Shown here: one piece after another, positions 21,902 to 29,443 of the stretch
Numbering within the stretch: the first letter of the stretch is position 1
Layout of the letters: every line of letters begins with the position of its first letter
Assembly: GCF_002242805.1 (NCBI RefSeq)
Contig: NZ_MCGQ01000013.1
Location: forward strand, 316,540 to 380,539
Origin: Streptomyces diastatochromogenes
Lineage (GTDB): Bacteria > Actinomycetota > Actinomycetes > Streptomycetales > Streptomycetaceae
Length of the DNA: 64,000 nucleotides
Reading direction: 5' to 3'
Translations under genes and position numbers: made by a program
Notes under the pieces: generated by a model
Told to the model about the DNA's origin: nothing
What the model saw: the letters and a program-made list of their open reading frames with translations, nothing else
Database searches by the model: none

Positions 21902-22522
21902 TTAGAGCGTCGCCAACCGCTCCACCAGCAAAAACGCACCGATTCCCAGCATCGCCGCGCCCGACGTGCGGGTGACCGCGCGGGCCGCTGCCGGGCGGGC
22001 CGACAGGAGGACGCGGGCCAGGGCGCCGACGCTGAGGTACACGGCCGCGCAGCACGCCATGTGCAGCAGGCCCAGTGCGGCGGTCTGCGCGGGTACCGGC
22101 AGGTGGGCGCCGCGGAGGGTGAGGAACTGGGGGAGCACGGAGAGGTAGAGCAGCAGGCCCTTGGGGTTCAGGCCGCTGATCGTGGCGCCCCGCAGGAAGA
22201 GGCCCCGTTCGGTGCCGGCGGTCTCGTCCGCCGCGCCCGGGACGGCCGGGCGGCGCAGCACCCCCCAGCCCAGCCAGAGCAGATACCCGGCGCCCGCCAC
22301 CGTGAGCGCCGTCAGCAGCCGGGGCGAGCCCGCCACCAGGACCGCGAGACCCGCCGTCGCCAGGACCGTGTGCAGGGCGTAGCCGGAGACCAGGCCCGCC
22401 ACCGCGCGCGGCACCGAGCGGCCGCGCAGGGCGGTCGCGATGACGAACGCCCAGTCCGCGCCCGGCACACACACCAGCAGCAGGTCCACGGCGAGGAAGG
22501 AGAAGAGCAGTCCTGAGTCCAT
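21902..22522 (-). CDS. LysE/RhtB family amino-acid exporter
   Basis: A 206-residue membrane protein from ATG 22522. It has the family start SFLAVDLLLVCVPGADWAFV (the VPGPD-like element), about six hydrophobic helices, and GATISGLNPKGLLLYLSVLP (the NPK motif after the second half begins). LysE/RhtB proteins export basic or other amino acids and homoserine-like metabolites. It is divergent from an Lrp/AsnC regulator with 82 bases between the start codons. This is the classical arrangement in which the Lrp-type regulator senses the exported amino acid and activates the exporter. Confidence 0.85.
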   Translation of the reverse strand: MDSGLLFSFLAVDLLLVCVPGADWAFVIATALRGRSVPRAVAGLVSGYALHTVLATAGLAVLVAGSPRLLTALTVAGAGYLLWLGWGVLRRPAVPGAADETAGTERGLFLRGATISGLNPKGLLLYLSVLPQFLTLRGAHLPVPAQTAALGLLHMACCAAVYLSVGALARVLLSARPAAARAVTRTSGAAMLGIGAFLLVERLATL

Positions 22523-22604
22523 GCAGGGGACATTAGGCGTGAATGGCCCGAAAGTGTTCCTGAAGTTTGCCCATGATCGTGAGATCTGAGCAATTATCTT
22601 CTTC

Positions 22605-23066
22605 ATGGACGACGTGGACCGGAAAATCCTTGCCGAGCTGCAGCAGGATGGGCGGCTGACCGTGACCGAGCTGGCCGCCCGGGTGCGCCTGAGCGTCTCG
22701 CCCTGCCACCGGCGGCTGCGCGAGCTGGAGCGCTCCGGTGCCATCCAGGGCTACCGGGCGGTGGTGGACGCGGCCGCGCTCGGGCTGAACTTCGAGGCGC
22801 TGGTCTTCGTCTCCATGCGGCAGGAGGACCGGGAGACGGTCGCCGAGTTCGAGCGGGCGGTCAGCGAGCTGGAGCACGTCCTGGACGCCCAGCGGCTGTT
22901 CGGCGAACCGGACTACCTGCTCCGGGTGGCCACCGCCGACCTCGCCGCCTTCCAGCGGCTGTACGACGAGCGGCTCGCGACCCTGCCGGGCGTGCAGCGG
23001 CTGACCTCGACGCTGGTGATGAAGCACGTGGTGCAGGACCGGCCGCTGCCCGCGGCGCGGGGGTAG
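22605..23066 (+). CDS. Lrp/AsnC family transcriptional regulator
   Basis: A 153-residue protein. The N-terminal winged helix-turn-helix reads VDRKILAELQQDGRLTVTEL, ARVRLSVSPCHRRLRELERS and GAIQGYRAVVDA. The C-terminal RAM/AsnC effector domain has VFVSMRQEDRETVAEFERAV, GEPDYLLRVATADLAAFQRL and a final VMKHVVQDRPLP. It probably binds an amino acid and controls the divergent LysE-type exporter. The intergenic region contains an AT-rich stretch (AATTATCTTCTTC) just upstream of its ATG that may contain the operator or the promoter. Confidence 0.9.
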   Translation: MDDVDRKILAELQQDGRLTVTELAARVRLSVSPCHRRLRELERSGAIQGYRAVVDAAALGLNFEALVFVSMRQEDRETVAEFERAVSELEHVLDAQRLFGEPDYLLRVATADLAAFQRLYDERLATLPGVQRLTSTLVMKHVVQDRPLPAARG

Positions 23067-23244
23067 CACGGCCGGCGCCGGCGCACCGGGCTCCTCGGCC
23101 TCCCGACGGCACTCCGGCCCATCCCCGCGCGACGGCCCGATGTCTCAAATGGTGTGTGTGGACAGGATGTTGACCCCTGTGGGGCGGAAGCGGCCTGTGG
23201 TACACCGAGAACGCGATCAGCGGATCCGGGAGACGGGGGCGGAT

Positions 23245-23622
23245 ATGAGCGGTACGTACATACCGGTTGAAGTGGGTGGTGTCGAGGTCCTGGTGGAGGC
23301 CACCGAGGTGCGGGTGCCGGGATCGGAGCCGACGGCCGCGCGGCCGGGGCAGCTCGCCGAGCGGGCCCGGGACGCCTTCGGGCAGGCGCAGTCGGCGATC
23401 GTGGAGATCGCGGCCGCCACGGCGACGGCCCTGCGCCAGGCGGGCCGGGCGGCCCGGCCCGACGCCATGGAGGTGGAGTTCGGGGTGAAGTTCTCCGCCA
23501 AGGGCGACATCATCGTGGCCGGCGCGAGCGGCGAGGTCACCCTCAAGGTGAAGCTGACGTACGACGGGAGGGGAGCAGCCCAACCGGCCGGCGACGAGGA
23601 CGCGGACGACGAGGCGTCCTGA
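23245..23622 (+). CDS. Trypsin-co-occurring domain (Trypco1/CU044_2847-like) protein
   Basis: A 125-residue protein from ATG 23245. It begins with a strand-rich segment (TYIPVEVGGVEVLVEATEVR), has a helix (LAERARDAFGQAQSAIVEIA), and ends with MEVEFGVKFSAKGDIIVAGA followed by GEVTLKVKLTYD and an acidic tail. This pattern fits the small domain described as co-occurring with trypsin-like peptidases in NTP-dependent bacterial conflict systems. It is translationally coupled to the protease-NTPase gene by a TGATGA overlap at 23620-23624. Role inferred: regulatory or adaptor partner of the protease-NTPase. A frame extending upstream to 23140 is less likely to be used. Family call from memory of the domain pattern. 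Confidence 0.72.
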   Translation: MSGTYIPVEVGGVEVLVEATEVRVPGSEPTAARPGQLAERARDAFGQAQSAIVEIAAATATALRQAGRAARPDAMEVEFGVKFSAKGDIIVAGASGEVTLKVKLTYDGRGAAQPAGDEDADDEAS

Positions 23623-26600
23623 TGACCGTGTCCTCCGTCCCCGGACAGCTGAGCGTCCCCGGATATCTGGGCAGCGTCCTGCACCCCGCCGACGACTCCC
23701 CGGTGGGCACCTGTTTCCAGCTCTCGCCCGGCGTCCTCGCCACCGCCTGCCACGTCCTGGAGAGCCTGGGCCTCGGCGCCCCGGGCGCGCGGGTGCGCTT
23801 CGCCCCGCTGGCGGGCGGCCCGGCGGGCACGGCCACGGTCGAACGGGTGGACCAGAAGCACGATCTGGCCGTTCTGCGCACCGACAGCCCCCTGCCCGCG
23901 TCCGTGACCCGCGCGATGCCGTCGGAGTCGGTGGAGCCCGGCACGGAGGTGGTCGTCGAGGGCTTCGGGGAGGTCCCCGCGTACGACGGGCACACCTACC
24001 GGTACCTGAGGGCGGGCGGCCGGTGGGAGCACACGACCGAGCGGGACGACGGCGTCCGGCTCGGCCGCCTCAGCACCAAGGACCTGCTGCGCGGCATGAG
24101 CGGCGCCCCCGTGCGCCGTACCTCCGACGATGCCGTCCTCGGCGTGGTCAGCGCCCGCTACAACAGCACCGACGGCTGGCTGCGCGACTCGGTGTGGACG
24201 GCCGGGACGGAGGATCTCGCCGCGCTCGCCCCGCGGGAGCTGTCCTGGTTCTCCCCGTACCTGCGCACGCACGAGCAGGTGCTGCGGGACCTCGACGACA
24301 AGGAGCAGTACCTCACCGCCGAGCAGCTGGAGTTCGTCAGCCCCGGCCCGGGCAGCGGCGCCGCTCCGGTCCGCCTGCTGGACCGGCTCGACGCGCAGTA
24401 CGAGCCCGGCGGCTACGCGGAGCCGCGGCGCGGGGTGCTGCTGGAGGGCGTGGCCGGGGCCGGCAAGACCCGCACCTGCTTCGAGGTGGCGAAGCTGGCC
24501 GGACAGGAACGCGACGGCACCTGGCTGGTCCTGCACGTGACACCCGGGTCGGCCGTGACCGCCGAGCACCTCGTCCAGGCGGCCCTGGCGCACGCCGGGC
24601 TCGCGGACGCCGCCCGGGTCCTGCTCGTCCTCGACTACCTGGACAGCTACTCCCAGCTCGGGCTGCCGGAGCTGGGCCGGGAACTGCAGACCCTCGACCC
24701 GGAGGGACGGGTGGCCTGCCTGGCCTCGGCCCGGCCCGGTGCGCTCCAGACAGCGGAGGTGCAGGGCGTCTTCGGCCAGGTGCCCCTTGAGGAGGGGGAG
24801 GAGTACCGCGCCCGGGTGGCCGCCGCGATCTTCCAGAAGGTCGCCCCGGAGGCCTGGCGGCGGTGGGGCGAGGAACGGCTGGTGGCCGCGTGCAGCGACC
24901 GTCCGGTCCTCGCCCTGCTGATCGCGCGGGCCCTGGAGGAGCAGGCCCGGGCCGGGCAGGACGCCCCCGACCTCTCCGACCTGCGCCAGGGCAGTCTCTT
25001 CGACTGGCTGCGGCGGCGGCTCGAACGCGACTTCGGCGTCCCGACCGCCGCGGACCGCGAAGCGGGCCTGTCCCGTCCGCGCGTGGGCCTGCTGGCCTCC
25101 ACGGTGGCCCTGCTGGCCTGCCCGCAGGACCGTTCCGCCGCCGTGCGGGCGGCCGTGGACCGGGCACTCGACCGGCGCGCGGACGGCGAGTTCGCGCTCC
25201 GCGGCGCTGACGTGCTCGCCCTGCTGCGCGACCAGGGCTGGCTGGTGGGCGGCGCCGACCGGCTCGAACTGGTCCACGACATCGTCGCGGACGGCCTGCT
25301 CGGCGCCACGCTGGTCCCCGGGCAGACCGTTCAGAGCGGCACCGCCGAGGAACTCCTGGACGCGCTGCTCGACCGCGGCCCGGCCTTCACCCAGGCCGTA
25401 CGGCACCTCTCCCGCTGGACCACCGACCAGGACGCCGCCCGGCAGGCCAGGATCGAGGACGCCTGCGCCCGCTGGCTGGAGGTGCGCGCCGACCGGATCG
25501 GCGCCCTGCTCGCCGCCGACGCCCTCGGTGAGACCGCGTTCGACCTGATGGCCCGCACGCCTTGGCAGGCCGGGATGCTCCGGCACTGGGACGGGCTGGT
25601 CGGACCCTGGCTGGACCAGATCGAGCGCGAGCGGCCCCGTGCCCTGCCCGGCGTACTCGCCCAGGCCGTGGACAGCATCGTCGGACCGCTGCCCCCGCAG
25701 CTGCTCGGCAGCGCCCTGACCTGCCTGGAGTCCCGACGCCACGCCCCGGAGACGGGCCTGCTCCTGCAGGCCCTGCTGTACGCGGAGGGCCTGGCACCGG
25801 AACAGCTGGACACGGTCGCGGACCGCGCCCTCGCCTGGATACGGCGCCACCAGGGCGAACGGCGCGCCGTCCAGCTGCTGGCCGCCGCCCTGAGCCGCCC
25901 CGAGCCGACCCCGGCGACCGCCCGGCGGGTGGTGGAGGCGGCCCGGGAGTGGATACGCCGCAACCCGGGGCACTCGGCCGGCTCCGTGGTGCTCGGCCCG
26001 CTGCTCGACCGCGACGACCTCGGACCCCACGCCAAGGCCGTGCTCGACGCCGCGCTGACCTGGGTCGTCCGGCAGAACGGCAACCCCGGCGTCTCGTTCG
26101 TCCTGCCGCGCCTCCTGCGCCGCACGGACCTCGGGGGACACCGGGACCGGGCGGTCGGCCAGGCCCTGAAATGGCTGCGCGATCACCGTGAGCGCCCGCA
26201 GGCCTCCTTCGTCCTGCGCCCCCTGCTGCGCTTCGACCTCACCGAGGAGGAGGCCCAGCAGGCCGTCGCGCACGCGAAGAAGTGGCTGACCCGCAACGCC
26301 GACGAACCGCAGGAATTCGTGCTCGGCGCCCTGGTGCGCTGGGACGAGTCGGCCGCCGAGCGCGTCGGCAAGCTGCTCCGGCAGCAGCCGGTGACCGAGT
26401 CGCAGCAGCACCTGCTGGCCGACCTCCTCCGCGGCGACCTGCCGGAGCCGCTCCTCCAGGAGGTCGTCGCCGCGTCCCTGCGCTGGCTGCGGGTCCACGG
26501 CCAGGGGCCGGACTCCGCGCTGCTGCACTGGCTGCTCCGCCGACTCCCGCCCGCCGGCGAGGCATGGGCCGAGGCGTCCGAACGGGCCGTACGGTGGCTG

Positions 26601-27701
26601 AAGCGGTACGGCACCGCCGCCGAGGCCAGCTTCCTGCTGGACGACCTCCTCACCGCCGAGCCCGGCCGCGCGGACACCACCCGGCTCGCCCTGGACTGGC
26701 TGGCGCAGCACGGCACCGACCCCCACGCCAGCTACGTCCTGCGGCCCCTGCTGCTGCACCACGGCGGCCTCGCCGAGGACCAGGCCGGGCAGGCGGTGGA
26801 CCACGCCCTGGCCTGGCTCGCGGAACACGCCGAGGGCGACGAGGCGGGCTTCGTCCTCGAACCGCTGCTCATCCTGCGGTCCCTCGGCCCCGACCAGGCC
26901 ATCGCCACCCTGCGGGCCACCACCCGGTGGCTCCGGGACCACGCGACGAGCCCCGGCGCCGACCGGGTACTGGGCCCGCTGCTGACCCGCGCCGACGTGG
27001 TGGGCGACCTGCGGGACGTGGCCGAGGCCCTGGCGGTGGCCTGGCTCGAACACCACCCGGAGGCCGACGGCGGTATCGCCCTGCTGGCGACACTGCTGGC
27101 CCGGCCGGGCCCCGGCCCGGAGCAGGCGGCCCGGCTGGTCCCGTACGTGGCCAAGCGGACGCGGAAAGGCCGTACGGTCGCCTCCCACCTCATCGGTCTG
27201 CTGCGCTCGGTGCCGGCCGGAGCGCCGCAGCGGACGGCACTGATCGACCACACACTGACCTGGCTGGCCCCGTACGGCCCGCCCGGCACGGGCAACCCCA
27301 GCGGCGTGTACGCGCACCTGCTGGCCCAGCGCGATCTCACCGCGGAGCAGCTGGCCCGCGCGGCCGAGCTGTTCCTGGCCTGGCTGGACTTCCGGGCGAC
27401 CCGCGCGGTGGTGGGACGCCCGCTGGCCGAACTGCTCCAGCACACCGGACCCGCCCCCTGGCGGGCGGCAGCCGTGCCCCGAGCGCTCGCCTGGCTGGCC
27501 GAGAACGCCTCCCGGCCCAGCGCGGCCGAGGTGCTCCTCGCCCTGCTGCGCGACCCGGCGCCGCCCCCGGAGGTACGCGGGTACGCACAGGAGTGGCTGG
27601 CGGCGAACGGACCCGGGCACTGGAGCTGGGCGGACGTCACCGAGGCGGTGGGCGGGACGTCCGGGCCCGAAAAGAAGGCAGGCGGCGGTCCACCTGGGTG
27701 A
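23622..27701 (+). CDS. Trypsin-like protease fused to STAND P-loop NTPase and long helical repeat array
   Basis: A 1359-residue multidomain protein. Residues about 15-215 are a trypsin-like domain with His44 (TACHVLES), Asp81 (KHDLAVLR) and Ser160 (RGMSGAPV) as the triad. Residues about 270-480 hold an NTPase: Walker A GVAGAGKT at 276-283 and Walker B LLVLDYLD ending in Asp338/Asp341. From about 640 to 1340 there is an array of about 38-residue helical repeats with the recurring pattern A-x-x-W-L and FVLxPLL (for example ALAWLAEHAEGDEAGFVLEP). No signal peptide is seen, so it is cytoplasmic. Trypsin plus STAND plus superhelical repeats is the architecture of predicted NTP-regulated conflict/immune systems. 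The start overlaps the upstream gene, and a hairpin ends the operon. Confidence 0.85.
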   Translation: MTVSSVPGQLSVPGYLGSVLHPADDSPVGTCFQLSPGVLATACHVLESLGLGAPGARVRFAPLAGGPAGTATVERVDQKHDLAVLRTDSPLPASVTRAMPSESVEPGTEVVVEGFGEVPAYDGHTYRYLRAGGRWEHTTERDDGVRLGRLSTKDLLRGMSGAPVRRTSDDAVLGVVSARYNSTDGWLRDSVWTAGTEDLAALAPRELSWFSPYLRTHEQVLRDLDDKEQYLTAEQLEFVSPGPGSGAAPVRLLDRLDAQYEPGGYAEPRRGVLLEGVAGAGKTRTCFEVAKLAGQERDGTWLVLHVTPGSAVTAEHLVQAALAHAGLADAARVLLVLDYLDSYSQLGLPELGRELQTLDPEGRVACLASARPGALQTAEVQGVFGQVPLEEGEEYRARVAAAIFQKVAPEAWRRWGEERLVAACSDRPVLALLIARALEEQARAGQDAPDLSDLRQGSLFDWLRRRLERDFGVPTAADREAGLSRPRVGLLASTVALLACPQDRSAAVRAAVDRALDRRADGEFALRGADVLALLRDQGWLVGGADRLELVHDIVADGLLGATLVPGQTVQSGTAEELLDALLDRGPAFTQAVRHLSRWTTDQDAARQARIEDACARWLEVRADRIGALLAADALGETAFDLMARTPWQAGMLRHWDGLVGPWLDQIERERPRALPGVLAQAVDSIVGPLPPQLLGSALTCLESRRHAPETGLLLQALLYAEGLAPEQLDTVADRALAWIRRHQGERRAVQLLAAALSRPEPTPATARRVVEAAREWIRRNPGHSAGSVVLGPLLDRDDLGPHAKAVLDAALTWVVRQNGNPGVSFVLPRLLRRTDLGGHRDRAVGQALKWLRDHRERPQASFVLRPLLRFDLTEEEAQQAVAHAKKWLTRNADEPQEFVLGALVRWDESAAERVGKLLRQQPVTESQQHLLADLLRGDLPEPLLQEVVAASLRWLRVHGQGPDSALLHWLLRRLPPAGEAWAEASERAVRWLKRYGTAAEASFLLDDLLTAEPGRADTTRLALDWLAQHGTDPHASYVLRPLLLHHGGLAEDQAGQAVDHALAWLAEHAEGDEAGFVLEPLLILRSLGPDQAIATLRATTRWLRDHATSPGADRVLGPLLTRADVVGDLRDVAEALAVAWLEHHPEADGGIALLATLLARPGPGPEQAARLVPYVAKRTRKGRTVASHLIGLLRSVPAGAPQRTALIDHTLTWLAPYGPPGTGNPSGVYAHLLAQRDLTAEQLARAAELFLAWLDFRATRAVVGRPLAELLQHTGPAPWRAAAVPRALAWLAENASRPSAAEVLLALLRDPAPPPEVRGYAQEWLAANGPGHWSWADVTEAVGGTSGPEKKAGGGPPG

Positions 27702-27714
27702 ACCACCGCCTGCC
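27677..27714. terminator. Hairpin spanning the protease-NTPase stop codon, probably bidirectional terminator
   Basis: GGCAGGCGGCGGT (27677-27689) pairs with ACCACCGCCTGCC (27702-27714), with 12 of 13 positions matched and a 12-base loop containing the TGA stop at 27699-27701. It lies between the convergent protease-NTPase and TetR genes, 35 bases from the TetR stop. Confidence 0.65.
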
Positions 27715-27748
27715 AGACAGGACTTGGGACCTGGAAAAGGGCCGTGTG

Positions 27749-28396
27749 TTACTTCGTCGGCTTCTTGCCTGTCACACCGAGGTGCACCAACAGCGCCAGG
27801 TTCGGCTTGAGTTCGGCCTGCTTGACGCCCCAGGTCTGGAACCCCTTCTGGTGTGCCGCCACCGCCGCGAGCATCGCGACCAGTGAGCCGGCCACCGCCG
27901 CCGGGTTCACGTCCTTGTCGACCCGGCCCTTGGACTGGAGTTCCGCGATGGAATCCACGAGGGAGTTGTTCACCGAGTTCAGGATCTTCATACGGATCTT
28001 GTAGAACCGTTTGTCCCCCTCGGCGGCGCCGAGGTCGACCACGCGCAGGATCGCGTCGTTCTTCCGCCAGAACTCCAGGAAGCCGTCCACGAGTTCCTGC
28101 GCGGTCTGCCACCCCGCCTTGCCGGCCCAGCTCCGGCCCTCCAGGAGCGCGGTCAACCCGGCGCCCTCGGCGGCCATTTGCTCGGCGATCTCCAGGACGG
28201 CACCTTCGACGTCCGGGAAGTACTGGTAGAAGGTCGCGGGCGAAGTTCCCGCCTTCCGGGCGACATCGATGACCTTGACGTCCCGGTAAGGGGAGGAGCT
28301 GAGCATCTCGCTGAGGCAGTCGAGCAGCTTCTGCCGGGTCGCCTGCCCACGCCGGCCGGCCACGCGGCCGTCGACGGTACGCACTTGTCCTGTCAT
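27749..28396 (-). CDS. TetR family transcriptional regulator, candidate repressor of the CTGACGG regulon
   Basis: A protein of up to 215 residues. The N-terminal DNA-binding domain reads TRQKLLDCLSEMLSSSPYRD, KVIDVARKAGTSPATFYQYF (helix-turn-helix) and PDVEGAVLEIAEQMAAEGAG. The helical ligand domain includes LVDGFLEFWRKNDAILRVVD and KIRMKILNSVNNSLVDSIAE. ATG 28396 has no ribosome site, whereas GTG 28384 has AGGA just upstream. With GTG 28384 a degenerate regulon palindrome (28390-28404) ends 5 bases before the start, the same spacing as sites 4 and 5, which suggests autoregulation. The regulator's ligand is unknown; a CoA thioester or acid from the pathway would be typical. It is divergent from the VOC gene at 28519. 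Confidence 0.85.
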   Translation of the reverse strand: MTGQVRTVDGRVAGRRGQATRQKLLDCLSEMLSSSPYRDVKVIDVARKAGTSPATFYQYFPDVEGAVLEIAEQMAAEGAGLTALLEGRSWAGKAGWQTAQELVDGFLEFWRKNDAILRVVDLGAAEGDKRFYKIRMKILNSVNNSLVDSIAELQSKGRVDKDVNPAAVAGSLVAMLAAVAAHQKGFQTWGVKQAELKPNLALLVHLGVTGKKPTK

Positions 28397-28404
28397 GCCG
28401 TCAG
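28390..28404. promoter_or_regulatory. Degenerate palindromic site at the TetR start, possible autoregulatory operator
   Basis: CTGTCATGCCGTCAG on the plus strand keeps a perfect right arm (CCGTCAG) and a degenerate left arm (CTGTCAT versus CTGACGG). It overlaps the ATG at 28394-28396, which makes GTG 28384 the likelier start. It is the only regulon-type site in front of a regulator gene in this window. Confidence 0.5.
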
Positions 28405-28518
28405 CTTACCGAGGGGTGATCGGAGCGCGATTCGGCCGACTGCAAATGGGGTGCATGGGTGCATCGGGGGTGGTGTGGCTGGTCTGCGGGGTGCGCGCGG
28501 CGCGGTTACTTTGGCGAC

Positions 28519-29241
28519 ATGGCCGAAAACAGGGCATCGGTGTACGGAGAGGGCGTCCCCTGCTGGGTGGACGCCCAGCTTGCCGACGTCGAGGCGGGCA
28601 AGCGGTTCTACGGTGAGCTTTTCGGGTGGACCTTCGAGGAGGCTCTGGGCTCCTCGGTGTGGGCCCTGCTGGACGACGAGCCCGTCGCCTCGCTCGCGCC
28701 CAAGGTGGACGGCCGGATGCCCACCGTCTGGACGGTGTCCTTCGCCACTCCGGACGCCGCGGCCCTCGGCCGGCGGATCGCCGAGGCCGGCGGGCAGGTG
28801 GTCATGGCCCCCTTCCCGGTGGGCGACCTCGGCACCGCCGCCCTCGCCGCGGACCCCCAGGGCGCGGTGTTCGGCCTGTGGCAGGCGGGCAGCCACCCCG
28901 GCTTCGGGCGGCGGCACGAGCCGAACACCTTCGTCTGGGTCGAGCTGTACACCCGCGACACCGCCGCCGCCAACACCTTCTACGGCGCCCTCTTCCACGA
29001 GGCCCTGTTCGGCGCCGGTGCCGAGCCCGACTTCGGCCGCGCGGACGTCGCCGACGTCTTCCCGGTCGAGATGCCCCCGCACTTCGTCACCCACTTCCGG
29101 GTCGCGGACCTGGACGACGCGGTCGGGGCCGTACAGCGGCTCGGCGGGCGGGTCCAGGTGCCACCCTTCGAGACGTCGTACGGACGAGTGGCCGTCGTCA
29201 CCGACAATCAGGGGGCGTCGTTCGCGGTACTGCAGCGGTGA
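28519..29241 (+). CDS. Two-module VOC family protein
   Basis: A 240-residue protein made of two tandem VOC modules. Module one (residues about 8-120) has VPCWVDAQLADVEAGKRFYG ELFGW-type text and ends AADPQGAVFGLWQ. Module two (residues about 130-240) has NTFVWVELYTRDTAAANTFY, FHEALFG and VTDNQGASFAVLQ. The repeated pattern of xxFYGxLFGW and DPQGA/DNQGA elements matches the double-glyoxalase proteins of Streptomyces, which are usually hypothetical and sometimes linked to antibiotic-binding. ATG 28519 is chosen; the open frame upstream has non-coding character. Start region lies 122 bases from the divergent TetR gene. Confidence 0.85.
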   Translation: MAENRASVYGEGVPCWVDAQLADVEAGKRFYGELFGWTFEEALGSSVWALLDDEPVASLAPKVDGRMPTVWTVSFATPDAAALGRRIAEAGGQVVMAPFPVGDLGTAALAADPQGAVFGLWQAGSHPGFGRRHEPNTFVWVELYTRDTAAANTFYGALFHEALFGAGAEPDFGRADVADVFPVEMPPHFVTHFRVADLDDAVGAVQRLGGRVQVPPFETSYGRVAVVTDNQGASFAVLQR

Positions 29242-29443
29242 GGCAGGCGCCGAGGCAGGCACTACGGCGATGAAATGACCCTATTCGGCACGAGACACCC
29301 CGATTCATCACCGGGTTCGCAACCAGCCGCCCGGCCAGGAAGAATCAGGGTGCGTGCCGCCATGGCGGTGCGGTGGTGAGACGCTGCACTTCGGTCGCGT
29401 ACATATGTGGGTGGCGCGGCTCGTACGGGGAGGTGGCAGGCAA

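Noticed and set aside
23217..28112. A 1631-codon minus-strand frame over the protease-NTPase and TetR genes
   Set aside because: Repetitive Gly/Arg/Gln text with no domain; it is the antisense of the trypsin-STAND gene, whose catalytic motifs are on the plus strand.
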